DNA from: Sediminispirochaeta bajacaliforniensis DSM 16054 | Lineage (GTDB): Bacteria > Spirochaetota > Spirochaetia > DSM-16054 > Sediminispirochaetaceae | Direction: 5' to 3' | Length of the DNA stretch: 64,000 nt | Assembly: GCF_000378205.1 (NCBI RefSeq) | Contig: NZ_KB899416.1 | Location: forward strand, 47,983 to 111,982 | Part shown: positions 43,855-52,808 of the stretch, piece after piece | How positions within the stretch are numbered: the first letter of the stretch is position 1 | Layout: every line of letters begins with the position of its first letter | Position numbers and translations under genes: made by a program | Notes under the pieces: generated by a model | Told to the model about the DNA's origin: nothing | The model's input: the letters and a program-made list of their open reading frames with translations, nothing else | The model's database searches: none

Positions 43855-44820
43855 ATGGAAAAAAGATTCGGTATGGTTTTGGTTCTTCTCTCATTATTAT
43901 TGACACCAATTTTTGCCAATGGGAGTCAGGAGAGCTCATCCTCTCAGGAAGGCGGTAAAAGCTATAGGATCGCTTTTACCATGGCACTGCGTGATCAGTT
44001 CCTGTCGACCATGGAAAATGCATGCCTTGCAGAAGCAAAAAAAGAAGGGGTAAAGGTTGCTTCACAAGATGCACAACAAAGCAGTAATGCACAGCTTTCG
44101 CAAGTTCAGCAGTTTGCAGCCCAGGATTATGATGCTTTGATTGTCAACCTCGTCACTACTGACAATTCACAGACCGTTCTTAATGCAGCGGGGGATATGC
44201 CGGTGGTATTTGTCAACAGGGCCCCGGATGTCGATCTGGTAAAAGGTAAACAGACATATGTTGGCTCGGATGAACATAAATCCGGTGCATTCCAGGCTCA
44301 GGCATTGGCAAAGTTTTTTACGGAACGAAATGTAAAGACAATCAACTACGTCCTGTTACAGGGTACACTTGGACTGCAGCATACCACCCTGAGGACTTCT
44401 TCTGTGAAAAAAGGGCTTGAAGATGCCGGTTTTACCCTGAATCAGGTGTATCAGGATACTGCAGAGTATGATCGTGCAAAGGCCCTGAATAAAATGCAGC
44501 AGTTCATTGCCAGCGGCAAGAAGTTTGATTGCGTAATCTGTAACAACGATGAAATGGCATTAGGCGCGATTGCGGCTATGAAACAGGCTGGTTTGGATCC
44601 GAAAGAGATTCCCGTGGTAGGTATCGATGCAACAGCGGCCGGACTTACTGCAATGGAAAACGGAGAACTTTATGCCACCGTTTTTCAGGATGCAAAAGGG
44701 CAAGGAGAAGGGGCTCTCAAAGCTGCAATGGCATTGGCTTCTGGTCAGGAAATAGATACCTATATCGATATTCCATTTCAGCTGGTTGATCAAAGCAACT
44801 ATAAAAATTACATGAAGTAG
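43855..44820 (+). CDS. Sugar/polyol ABC importer, solute-binding protein (RbsB type)
   Basis: 321 residues after AAGGGGG. Signal peptide (MEKRFGMVLVLLSLLLTPIFA) then NGSQESS. Periplasmic-binding-protein-1 fold: AFTMALRDQFLSTMENACLAEAKKEGV, VFVNRAPDVDL, YVGSDEHKSGAFQAQALAKFF, VVGIDATAAGLTAMENG. It belongs with the ribose/inositol/xylose binding proteins. Given the upstream genes it probably binds an inositol. Confidence 0.9.
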   Translation: MEKRFGMVLVLLSLLLTPIFANGSQESSSSQEGGKSYRIAFTMALRDQFLSTMENACLAEAKKEGVKVASQDAQQSSNAQLSQVQQFAAQDYDALIVNLVTTDNSQTVLNAAGDMPVVFVNRAPDVDLVKGKQTYVGSDEHKSGAFQAQALAKFFTERNVKTINYVLLQGTLGLQHTTLRTSSVKKGLEDAGFTLNQVYQDTAEYDRAKALNKMQQFIASGKKFDCVICNNDEMALGAIAAMKQAGLDPKEIPVVGIDATAAGLTAMENGELYATVFQDAKGQGEGALKAAMALASGQEIDTYIDIPFQLVDQSNYKNYMK

Positions 44821-44847
44821 CATCAAATTCTACTTCTTTATTTATGC

Positions 44848-44880
44848 TGAGCCCAATTGCCGGACGGCTTTTCGGGCTCA
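44848..44880 (+). terminator. Hairpin after the binding-protein gene
   Basis: TGAGCCC (44848-44854) pairs with GGGCTCA (44874-44880) around a 19-base loop. There is no T-run. Structures here often protect the binding-protein mRNA. Confidence 0.4.
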
Positions 44881-44924
44881 ACATAATGCTCCTGCTCACA
44901 TAGGAATAACTGGAGGAACGAACG

Positions 44925-46415
44925 GTGAATGGAAGCGAATATGTTCTTGAAATCCATGATGTGGTCAAAAGATTTCCAGGGGTTCTGGCGCTTGATCAAG
45001 TTAATTTTTCGTTACGCAAAGGGACTGTTCATGCACTAATGGGTGAAAATGGGGCAGGAAAATCTACATTGATGAAGTGCTTGTTAGGAGTGTATCATAT
45101 GGATTCCGGCCAAGTCTCTTTGCATGGAGAACCTGTTACCATTTTAAACCCGGCAGATGCAATCAGACATGGCCTCTCGATGATTCACCAAGAACTGAAT
45201 CCGATTCCAAAGCGAAGTGTCTGCGATAACATATGGCTCGGAAGGGAATTGCGAAAGGGAATACATCTTGATCAACGGGAAATGATGCGACAGGCCAGAG
45301 ATATTCTCTCGCGCTTGCATATTAAAGTGAATCCTGCAAAGTTGATGGGCTCCTTATCGGTTGCGCAAATGCAAATGGTGGAAATCGCCAAAGCCGTTTC
45401 ATATAATGCCGAAATAATCATCATGGACGAACCGACATCGGCGTTGACTGAGGCGGAAATTCGTTCTTTATTTACGGTTATTGAAGAACTGAAGGCAGCA
45501 AACAAGGCCGTAATTTATATTTCCCACAAAATTGATGAAATCTTTGAAATTTGTGATGACGTTACTGTTTTCCGTGACGGCAAAAATGCAGGATTTACTA
45601 CGGTTGAAGATGCCACGCCTCAGGATCTGATCAGCATGATGGTTGGAAGGAAAGTGAACAATATCTATCCGAAGGTCGATTGCCCTATTAAGGAGCCGGT
45701 ATTACAAGTCGAACATCTAAGTTCGGGAGAAACATTCCAGGATATCAGCTTTACCGTGCATGCGGGAGAGATCTTTGGCTTCTACGGATTAGTTGGAGCA
45801 GGTAGGACTGAAGTCTGTGAAACGCTTTTCGGAATGAGAGAAAAAAGCGCTGGAACTATTCAGTTGAATGGGAAGAACGTCAAGATAAAGTCACCCAAGG
45901 ATGCTATCCGCCATGGCATAGGAATGGTAACGGAGGACCGTAGGGCCTCAGGTATTTTTCCCGTTCTTAGTGTGCTTGACAATATCAGCATCGCGAATCT
46001 AAGAACATACTGCAATCGTTTGTATAAAATAAATCATGTAGCATTAAAGAAAGAGGCCATAGCTTTCGGTGATGAATTACGCATAAAAATGCCGGGTTAT
46101 GGAGCACGGATAATGAACCTCAGCGGTGGAAACCAACAGAAAACCATCGTTGCACGTTGGCTGATGACGCAACCGGATATCTTGATTGTCGATGAACCTA
46201 CACGGGGAATAGATGTAGGGGCAAAAGCAGAAATTCACTCATTAATTACGAAACTGGCTGGAGAAGGAAAGGCAATAATCATGATCTCTTCTGAAATGCC
46301 GGAAGTTATGGGCATGAGCGACAGAATTTTAGTTATGCATGAGGGTAAGATGACCGGAATCATTAAGCGACCCGATTTCACACAAGAAAGAATAATGGAA
46401 TTGGCAATTAAGTAA
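44925..46415 (+). CDS. Sugar/polyol ABC importer, double ATPase (RbsA type)
   Basis: 496 residues from GTG 44925, after TGGAGGAA. Two ATPase domains: the first with Walker A GENGAGKST, signature SVAQMQMVEIAKA and Walker B IIMDEPTSALT; the second with signature LSGGNQQKTIVARWL and Walker B ILIVDEPTRGIDVGAK, while its P-loop is the usual degenerate GLVGAGRTE of this family. It drives the importer with the permease gene that follows 19 bp later. Confidence 0.95.
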   Translation: MNGSEYVLEIHDVVKRFPGVLALDQVNFSLRKGTVHALMGENGAGKSTLMKCLLGVYHMDSGQVSLHGEPVTILNPADAIRHGLSMIHQELNPIPKRSVCDNIWLGRELRKGIHLDQREMMRQARDILSRLHIKVNPAKLMGSLSVAQMQMVEIAKAVSYNAEIIIMDEPTSALTEAEIRSLFTVIEELKAANKAVIYISHKIDEIFEICDDVTVFRDGKNAGFTTVEDATPQDLISMMVGRKVNNIYPKVDCPIKEPVLQVEHLSSGETFQDISFTVHAGEIFGFYGLVGAGRTEVCETLFGMREKSAGTIQLNGKNVKIKSPKDAIRHGIGMVTEDRRASGIFPVLSVLDNISIANLRTYCNRLYKINHVALKKEAIAFGDELRIKMPGYGARIMNLSGGNQQKTIVARWLMTQPDILIVDEPTRGIDVGAKAEIHSLITKLAGEGKAIIMISSEMPEVMGMSDRILVMHEGKMTGIIKRPDFTQERIMELAIK

Positions 46416-46434
46416 CGAACGGAGGAACTCACAA

Positions 46435-47475
46435 ATGGAATCCCTGAAGAAACAGAATGACAACCTACCCTCGGTTACCAGTAGAAAGGAGAGTCTGATA
46501 AGTCTGCTTTCCGAAAATAAGATGTTTGTAATCTTAGCCATGGCATATCTATTGCTCGGAATATTAACCAAAGGTGCCTATTTTGCTCCGGATAACTTTC
46601 TTTATATGGTACAGGCAGAATCGGGAGTAGGCATATTAACGTTCGGTGTAACGTTTTGTATCATTTCCGGAGGAATCGATTTATCTCTTGGATCTGTTGT
46701 TTCCTTGTCGTCGGTTGTGGCTGGGAGCTTTGCGCAAAAATTAGCATATTCTGCCAAGATCTTTCCCGGCATAGCCCCTTACCCTGCGGTCGTTGCACTG
46801 CTGATCGGCCTTGCCGTCGGTTTGGCCGTCGGATTTACAAACGGCATGTTTATTGCTTATACGAGAATCCATCCGTTTATCGCAACCTTAGGCAGTATGT
46901 GTATCGCAAGAGGCCTTGCTTTGGTCTATACAAAAGGACAACCTGTTTCACAATTGACCGACAGCTTTAACAAGTTCGGCAATATCCATATTTGGGGCGA
47001 TGTAACCGGTATTATGGTTTTCTTCATTATATGCGGCGCCGTATCATGGTACCTGTTGAATCAAACACGGTTCGGCAGAAGTGTATATGCAATAGGGGGT
47101 AACTTGGCGGGAAACAGCGCTGCCGCACGTGTAGTCGGAATCAATGTCGAACATAACCTGGTCAAGGTATATGCCCTTTCAGGGCTTTTTGCAGGCCTTG
47201 GCGGAGTCCTGATCGCAGCAAGGACGGGCGCCGGAAATCCAACCCTGGGACTGAACATGGAACTGGATGCAATTGCTGCTGCGACCATAGGCGGAGTTTC
47301 TCAGAGAGGAGGAATAGGGCGTATCAGCGGTGTTTTTGCCGGTATATTAATTTTAGGTATCGTGAAAAGTGCCTTAATTTATCTTGGTATTTCTTCCTAT
47401 TTCCAGGACATCGTCAAGGGTGTGATTATCATTTTTGCTGTTGTTCTTGATATGATGGGACAGAAAAACAGTTAA
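46435..47475 (+). CDS. Sugar/polyol ABC importer, permease (RbsC type)
   Basis: 346 residues after CGGAGG. About ten hydrophobic segments, with the family motifs FCIISGGIDLSLGSVVSLSSV, GMFIAYTRIHPFIATLGSMCIARGL, YAIGGNLAGNSAAARVVGINV and ATIGGVSQRGGIGRISG. It completes the binding protein-ATPase-permease set; the locus ends here. Confidence 0.95.
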   Translation: MESLKKQNDNLPSVTSRKESLISLLSENKMFVILAMAYLLLGILTKGAYFAPDNFLYMVQAESGVGILTFGVTFCIISGGIDLSLGSVVSLSSVVAGSFAQKLAYSAKIFPGIAPYPAVVALLIGLAVGLAVGFTNGMFIAYTRIHPFIATLGSMCIARGLALVYTKGQPVSQLTDSFNKFGNIHIWGDVTGIMVFFIICGAVSWYLLNQTRFGRSVYAIGGNLAGNSAAARVVGINVEHNLVKVYALSGLFAGLGGVLIAARTGAGNPTLGLNMELDAIAAATIGGVSQRGGIGRISGVFAGILILGIVKSALIYLGISSYFQDIVKGVIIIFAVVLDMMGQKNS

Positions 47476-47512
47476 ACCAGGATCTTTATCCATTTTTCGC
47501 GATCGTCATTAT

Positions 47513-47562
47513 AGTGTACAATATTTAATATGTACTGACAATATGTACAAATATTGTACACT
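47513..47562. promoter_or_regulatory. 14-bp inverted repeat at the start of a dead ATPase gene
   Basis: AGTGTACAATATTT (47513-47526) and AAATATTGTACACT (47549-47562) are exact reverse complements separated by 22 bp, with further TGTAC copies between. The right arm overlaps the first codons of the DUF4143-type remnant. It may be an operator or the end of an inserted element; I cannot tell which. Confidence 0.45.
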
Positions 47563-47955
47563 GGTCTATAGGATAGATAGAGAAGTACAATCAGAATTGT
47601 TCCTGCTCAGCAAAGAATTTCCAATTACAGCAATATTAGGTCCATGTCAGTCAGGGAAGACGAAACTTTCGCAAAAAGTGTTTTCAGGCTATGAATATGT
47701 CTCATCGGAAGACATAGACCACAGAGAATTTGCTCAAAATGCCCCCCGGGGATTTTTTTTGCGGTATGACGGAACGGTCATCTTGATGGAACAAATCAGT
47801 CAATCATTATCCGGGTGTTGGCTGGGAGAACGGGACAAGAGTTACATCTTGCACCAATAGGAGAGGAATGTGGAATATCTCATAACACAGTAAACGAATG
47901 GAGTGGAGATACTTCCTGGCTTCTTGACAAAATAACCAAAAGGTTAAAAACATAG
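47543..47955 (+). pseudogene. Broken AAA ATPase of the DUF4143 type
   Basis: The first 105 codons read like the start of COG1373/DUF4143 ATPases: PITAILGPCQSGKTKLSQKVF (Walker A, with GPRQSGKT expected), YEYVSSEDIDHREFAQNAPRGFF, VILMEQISQ. Most of the middle is missing. From 47848 the next frame reads LAPIGEECGISHNTVNEW and ends at TAG 47955, which matches the family's LAxxCGISHNTVxxW region. A deletion and a frameshift have therefore destroyed the gene. It lies between the inositol-type locus and the MoxR operon. Confidence 0.7.
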
Positions 47956-47987
47956 TTTAGAATGTTTAGCATCTCCAGGAGTTATAC

Positions 47988-49565
47988 ATGAAGCCAGTTC
48001 CTTTTCCTCGACACATTCCGGCGGCTCCGACCAATCCGGCGGATAAAAGCGGCAAAAAAGCTCCTTTTCGTATCAGAGACCTCTTTGATGACCAGACCGA
48101 AGGTTCGGAGGACAAAAAGGCCTCAGGTCTTGATGAGAAATTGCGGCAGGCCTATTTCTGGATTACCAATACGGCGATCATCAGTCCGTTTTATGATATC
48201 GAATACCATGAGCAGCCTCCACAATCCTTTTTCTTCGGAGATTCCAAGGTACAAGTAGATTTGCCCACAGGGCAAAGTTATTCCAGTTTCGTTCTAATTC
48301 CCTTACTGACCCTGGCCGTTCGTAAACGCTGCCTTATTGTGGGCGGACCGGGACGCGGAAAAACGGCGACCTCCATCCTCATGGGGCTTTTGGCAGGTTA
48401 TGATCTGAAGGATATGAAAAGGGCCATTCAGCATGGTCAGCCCCAGATGACGGTGGCAGATCTGCTGGGGCACCCTTTTCCCGGTGATCTCATGAAATCG
48501 GAAGATCCCAGCCAGATTCGTATCTCATGGCGAAAGTGGCTCGGCATGCGGGTCAAGATCATCGATGAATATAACAGGATACCCACCAGAACCCAGTCGG
48601 CGCTCTTAACGGTCCTTGCCGACAATTACGCGGAAATCATGGACCAGATCTACGAATGTCCCGAGGCGGCCTGGTATCTGACCGCCAATGACGATGCAGG
48701 GGGAGGCACATACCAGGTGATCGAGGCCTTGAAAGACCGGATTGATGTGGTTGTCAGGGCCCTCCATTTCAACACCCGGTTTCTGGAGGATTTGCAGCAT
48801 CGTATAGAAACGGGATTCCAACCGGAAAAGAACATCCCCGGTGAGATTGTATTTACCGAGGAAGAGCTGGATACCCTGTATCAGGAGATTCTGGCAATTC
48901 GGATTCCTGTGCTTATACGGAAGAAAATAGAGTTCTTCGCCCGGCAGTTTGAGTTTTTCGAGCCGGCCTCCACCAAGCTGGAGTACATGACAAAGGATAC
49001 GGCAAAGCTTTCCGGGCTTGATTTCCAGGAATTGATGAGTCAGGAGAGTGGTAAAGATCAGATACGGGACCTCGGCAGCCAGGCAAAGAACGGCCTGTCC
49101 GTACGAAAACTGATGACCATACTTCTGTTCACCAAGGCTCTGGCCTACTTTCGGGGCCACGGAGAGGTCGAGGATGAGGATGTCAGGCAGATTATTCCCT
49201 TCGTACTTCATGACTCACTTTCCCCCTATCTGGAATCACCCTACTTTGACAGCGAGGAAAATGGTCCCTACCGGGTGGACAGAATCACCTGGATTCGCAA
49301 GACCTATGATCTCTCCTGCCAGGAATTTGAGCGTCTGAAGCTTCAGAAACACGATCCGGTGGAAGAGACGGAAAAGCTGTTTCGCATGGGGCTTGAAGAT
49401 CTAAGCATAAAAGAGGTGGAAAAGCGGATGTTTCAGATCGAGCAGATTCTGAAGGAGATGAGCAAGACGCAAAAACTCTACGGCCATATGGCCGATGATA
49501 TTCTTAAATTGAAGTATTTCCATCAGAGATACACCAATTATCGACGATGGCTGCAATGGAAATAG
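47988..49565 (+). CDS. MoxR-type AAA+ ATPase
   Basis: 525 residues after AGGAG. Walker A LIVGGPGRGKTATSILMGLL near residue 118 and Walker B VKIIDEYNRIPTRTQSALL near residue 190, both of MoxR/RavA style, then sensor-1 WYLTANDD and an arginine-rich region (EALKDRIDVVVRALHF). The N-terminal 90 residues and the long helical C-terminus (about 330-525) are extensions. MoxR ATPases usually remodel a partner with a VWA domain; the VWA gene is two genes downstream. It begins a seven-gene run in which every gene overlaps the next, here by 19 bp. Confidence 0.85.
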   Translation: MKPVPFPRHIPAAPTNPADKSGKKAPFRIRDLFDDQTEGSEDKKASGLDEKLRQAYFWITNTAIISPFYDIEYHEQPPQSFFFGDSKVQVDLPTGQSYSSFVLIPLLTLAVRKRCLIVGGPGRGKTATSILMGLLAGYDLKDMKRAIQHGQPQMTVADLLGHPFPGDLMKSEDPSQIRISWRKWLGMRVKIIDEYNRIPTRTQSALLTVLADNYAEIMDQIYECPEAAWYLTANDDAGGGTYQVIEALKDRIDVVVRALHFNTRFLEDLQHRIETGFQPEKNIPGEIVFTEEELDTLYQEILAIRIPVLIRKKIEFFARQFEFFEPASTKLEYMTKDTAKLSGLDFQELMSQESGKDQIRDLGSQAKNGLSVRKLMTILLFTKALAYFRGHGEVEDEDVRQIIPFVLHDSLSPYLESPYFDSEENGPYRVDRITWIRKTYDLSCQEFERLKLQKHDPVEETEKLFRMGLEDLSIKEVEKRMFQIEQILKEMSKTQKLYGHMADDILKLKYFHQRYTNYRRWLQWK

Positions 49566-50467
49566 GCACAAAGCTGGCTTGTTTCCTTCAAAAAGAGGAA
49601 CCGGTCCTCCAAGCTTCTTTGGACACGCTACTTGAATCACACCCCCTTGTGCGGGAGCTTGATTTGGAAGGGCTGCTGAGTCACCTGTTTTCCGCTCTGT
49701 TTGAGACATTCTCATCCTCCCCTGACCAGGAGTGCCTGCGCGTGCTTTTCCTGCACGGCATGAGGCACTATCTGCCTGCCCTGCTTAAAGAGGGAGAAAC
49801 GACGATCCCTGCCGAGATGCTTCTTGAAAGCTGGCTTCTGCTAAGGCCCCTGATCTCTGGCCAGCGCCTGCTTTCGGCGGATAGGCTGCCGGGGGTTCTC
49901 GAGCGGTGGGAGCTTGCCTTGAGGCGGCTCCCCGATAATTCCATGCGCCGGAGCTGGCTGGATCATATGGCCCGGTACCTCGATCAATGTACCCGACTTG
50001 AGCAGGTCTTTGCCCTGGGTCGTCTGGCCGCCTGGATTCTGGGGCTGGCCGAACAGCGGCAAGCGGCCCTGGAGAGTGCTGATCTTCTACCTGAAAAGCT
50101 TATCGGTGAGCTTCTTCACATAGAGAAGAGTGGGCTGAAAGAGGCCCGGGATAACCCCTGGTTTTTCAAAGGCTCCTTCACCGAGGGTCGTATCGGCGGT
50201 TTCGCCGGTTACGGAGGGCCCTTCCTCCAGCCGCCTACATGCCGAAGGCTGGAAGGGGGGGCTTTGCCTGCCTCCAGCGGCCTTGTGGCCCATGACCGGA
50301 AAAATGGTTTTCATCTCTTTGCCGATTCCTTCGGCTGCCGTCTGGTTTACGATCCCGCCCTCCTGACCCTGTCCCAAAATCTTCCCGAGGCGCATGAGAC
50401 CGAGCGGCTCCTTGTCGACTATCGGAGGGACAGCCACTACCTATGGGTCCGGAGGAAGGGGGCATGA
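49547..50467 (+). CDS. Unknown protein of the MoxR-VWA operon (306 residues)
   Basis: Starts at ATG 49547 inside the end of the MoxR gene (ATG 49556 is also possible) and stops inside the start of the next gene (ATGA). I do not recognise the family. It is mostly helical and Leu-rich over residues 1-200 (LDLEGLLSHLFSALFETFSS, RRLPDNSMRRSWLDHMARYL), followed by a Gly-rich turn (IGGFAGYGGPFLQPPTC) and a short beta-rich tail. There are no membrane spans. Being placed between the ATPase and the VWA protein, it may bridge the two. Confidence 0.75.
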   Translation: MAAMEIGTKLACFLQKEEPVLQASLDTLLESHPLVRELDLEGLLSHLFSALFETFSSSPDQECLRVLFLHGMRHYLPALLKEGETTIPAEMLLESWLLLRPLISGQRLLSADRLPGVLERWELALRRLPDNSMRRSWLDHMARYLDQCTRLEQVFALGRLAAWILGLAEQRQAALESADLLPEKLIGELLHIEKSGLKEARDNPWFFKGSFTEGRIGGFAGYGGPFLQPPTCRRLEGGALPASSGLVAHDRKNGFHLFADSFGCRLVYDPALLTLSQNLPEAHETERLLVDYRRDSHYLWVRRKGA

Positions 50468-52197
50468 ACGGGAAAGAGCTGTGCGAAGCCTGGGATGAAC
50501 GGTGGGAAGAGGCCTTGGGGCTTTGGAGCCGTCTGGTCATGATGCGTTCTCCCCACTGGTGTTTTTTTACGGAGGAGGCAAAGGCCCAGGGACTGGAGGG
50601 CAGTTTCGCCATGATCCGTCTGAAGGATCACCGAGTCGTTCTCGATGCTTCCCTCATCTCGTATTATCGCTTGGAAGACTTTCCTCTGGAAATACTCGCC
50701 CACGAAATCGGCCATCATGTCTATGTCCCGGCAAATCTTCAGGACAACGGGCGTTTGCTAAGCCTCGTGCGCAGGGCCCTGACGGAAAAAGAAAGCTATG
50801 CACCCCAGTTCATGAATCTCTACGCCGATCATCTGATTAACTACCACCTTCAGAAACAGAAGGGACTGGCCATGGCGGAGATTTACCAGCGTATTCTGGC
50901 CAAGCAGAAGGATACCTCTTCTGCGGTGTGGAATCTTTACCTGGCCGTCTACGAGCGGCTTTTTTCTCTAAAACCCGGCACCCTGGCACGAGTTCCAGGC
51001 AAGAAAGCGGAGTCCCAGAGGCTGGAACAGGATAGTGAAATAGGGGCCCAGATCATTCGTTCCTATTGTGAAGATTGGCTCTCCGGGGCTTACTCCTATG
51101 CTTCCCTCTACTACCCCTATCTCTGGGAAGCAGACCAGAAAAGTGCTTCGATTACGCTCCTCCTTGATACCCTGCATGCCTCGGACGGAGCCTCCGGGGA
51201 GGGGGGCGACCTACAGAAGGTTTCTGCCGATGGGGTGGGTATGCTGTCCGATCACTCCATCTCCGGCGATGGAAGAACAGAGATCGCTTCACCTCAATCT
51301 GAGGGAGAAGGGCCGGCTCAGCGCTATACATCGCCCCGTGAGTATTTGGATTACATGAGTCAGCTGGAACCGGGGAGCTTTGATTCCCACAAGGCGCTGG
51401 CCCGCTATTATACGCAGATTGCGTCCCCGTATGTGATCCCATTTCCCATGGAAGTCATGCCGGAAAAAGAGGCCATCATCCCCGAAGGGCTGGAGTCTTG
51501 GGATATCGGTGATAATCCCGGTGAGATCGACTGGCTCGGGACCCTCATCCGAAGCCCGGAAGTGGTTCCGGGAATGACAACGGTCAAAAAAGTCTATGGA
51601 TGGGATGATGATCAGAACGGCAACGAAAGGGTTCCTGACTTGTATATCGGTATCGATTGTTCCGGTTCCATGAGAAATCCTGCTCTGAGATTTAGCTGGC
51701 CTGTTCTTGCAGGGACCATCATCGCACAATCGGCCTTGCGGGCCGGGGCCAGGGTAAAGGTCGTTCTTTCCGGTGAACCTGGTTCTTTCATGGAGACCCG
51801 TGATTTTGTAAAGAGTCGGCAGGAGGTCATGAATGTGCTGATTTCCTATCTTGGAACGGGTTTTGCTTTCGGAATTCCCCGTCTTGCCGATGATTTTTCC
51901 CGTCCCAGGAAGGATCGGACCCACATTCTTCTTTTAACCGATGACGATATCTTTGCCATGCTGAACGACGGCCCCCATTATGATCAAAAGCACTCTACCT
52001 GGGAGGTCGCAGACAAGGCCATTAAAAACGGCAGAGGCGGCGGCTCCTTGGTCCTCTATTCGAAGCCTGAGTACCATGCGAAAGAGGCTGCCCGTTTGAA
52101 AAAAGAGGGCTGGGACCTCTTCTACGTATCCAATGACGAGGAGTTGTCCCGTTTTGCCAAAGCCTTTGCCCGCAAAAAGTTTGGAGCCAAGCGATGA
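50464..52197 (+). CDS. Predicted metallopeptidase with C-terminal VWA domain
   Basis: 577 residues from ATG 50464, with GGAGGAAGGGGG upstream, overlapping the stop of the previous gene. Residues 75-90 contain ILAHEIGHHVYVP, an HExxH zinc site (His80, Glu81, His84). The C-terminal 190 residues form a VWA domain with the metal-binding DxSGS motif in YIGIDCSGSMRNPALRF (Asp near 398) and TDDD further on. The middle is low in conserved features. The combination resembles the predicted metal-dependent peptidases of the COG3864/DUF2201 kind, which also sit next to MoxR genes. The MoxR protein probably remodels it. Confidence 0.8.
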   Translation: MNGKELCEAWDERWEEALGLWSRLVMMRSPHWCFFTEEAKAQGLEGSFAMIRLKDHRVVLDASLISYYRLEDFPLEILAHEIGHHVYVPANLQDNGRLLSLVRRALTEKESYAPQFMNLYADHLINYHLQKQKGLAMAEIYQRILAKQKDTSSAVWNLYLAVYERLFSLKPGTLARVPGKKAESQRLEQDSEIGAQIIRSYCEDWLSGAYSYASLYYPYLWEADQKSASITLLLDTLHASDGASGEGGDLQKVSADGVGMLSDHSISGDGRTEIASPQSEGEGPAQRYTSPREYLDYMSQLEPGSFDSHKALARYYTQIASPYVIPFPMEVMPEKEAIIPEGLESWDIGDNPGEIDWLGTLIRSPEVVPGMTTVKKVYGWDDDQNGNERVPDLYIGIDCSGSMRNPALRFSWPVLAGTIIAQSALRAGARVKVVLSGEPGSFMETRDFVKSRQEVMNVLISYLGTGFAFGIPRLADDFSRPRKDRTHILLLTDDDIFAMLNDGPHYDQKHSTWEVADKAIKNGRGGGSLVLYSKPEYHAKEAARLKKEGWDLFYVSNDEELSRFAKAFARKKFGAKR

Positions 52198-52808
52198 GAG
52201 CCCCGCAAAACAATGAGCAAACAGGGCCCCAACTTGAGGATCTGCTCCACCATCTTTCCGAATGCCCCGGTGTGTTTCTGGAAGAACCTCTGTTCGGCAA
52301 CTCTGCTTCCGGGCACGGTGTCCATAGCTTAGCTCTGATTTTTGATCTGTTTCTGCTCCAGAACGTGAAGCTCCCGACAGGCGTAAAAAGGAAGCTGGAA
52401 ACATCCTGGGAAAGCCCCCGCTTATCGGAACGCTGCTGGCAGGGCTGGCAGCTTCTGGCCTACCTCTTTTCCCACAGCTGGTTTTATGAGAAAAAGGTTT
52501 TGGCAAAGGGCTTTGCCCGTGGCCTTGATCATATGCACAAGCTTACCGATGTTGTGGAGGCTTCCGCTTTTATCGCCAATCCGGCACGGAGGGAGGAACT
52601 CTGTCGGCTTGCACTATTTTGGTGCAACCTGAGGCCGCAGGGAGAGAGCCCCGAGCAGGCCGAGGATAGGCTGAAGGCTTTGGACACCCTTTTCAGGAAA
52701 GACATCGAAGCGAAAAGCAGCCGGAACAGGAGCAGGGCAGAGGAGATACGACGAAAAATCCAGGAAGCCAGGGCCAGGGAGGCGGCCAATACCTATGCAA
52801 GGGAATAA
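52194..52808 (+). CDS. Unknown protein of the MoxR-VWA operon (204 residues)
   Basis: ATGA overlap with the metallopeptidase gene. All-helical; a Trp/Leu-rich core (RCWQGWQLLAYLFSHSWFYEKKVL) and a strongly charged C-terminal helix (RKDIEAKSSRNRSRAEEIRR) that could be a coiled coil. I find no known domain. Its role in the operon is unknown. Confidence 0.72.
   Translation: MRAPQNNEQTGPQLEDLLHHLSECPGVFLEEPLFGNSASGHGVHSLALIFDLFLLQNVKLPTGVKRKLETSWESPRLSERCWQGWQLLAYLFSHSWFYEKKVLAKGFARGLDHMHKLTDVVEASAFIANPARREELCRLALFWCNLRPQGESPEQAEDRLKALDTLFRKDIEAKSSRNRSRAEEIRRKIQEARAREAANTYARE

Noticed and set aside
47988-52808. Calling the MoxR-VWA genes a known antiphage or conflict system
   Set aside because: No effector domain, nuclease or VMAP-type protein that I can recognise is present, and MoxR-VWA pairs also serve metal insertion and chaperoning, so the evidence does not reach that far.
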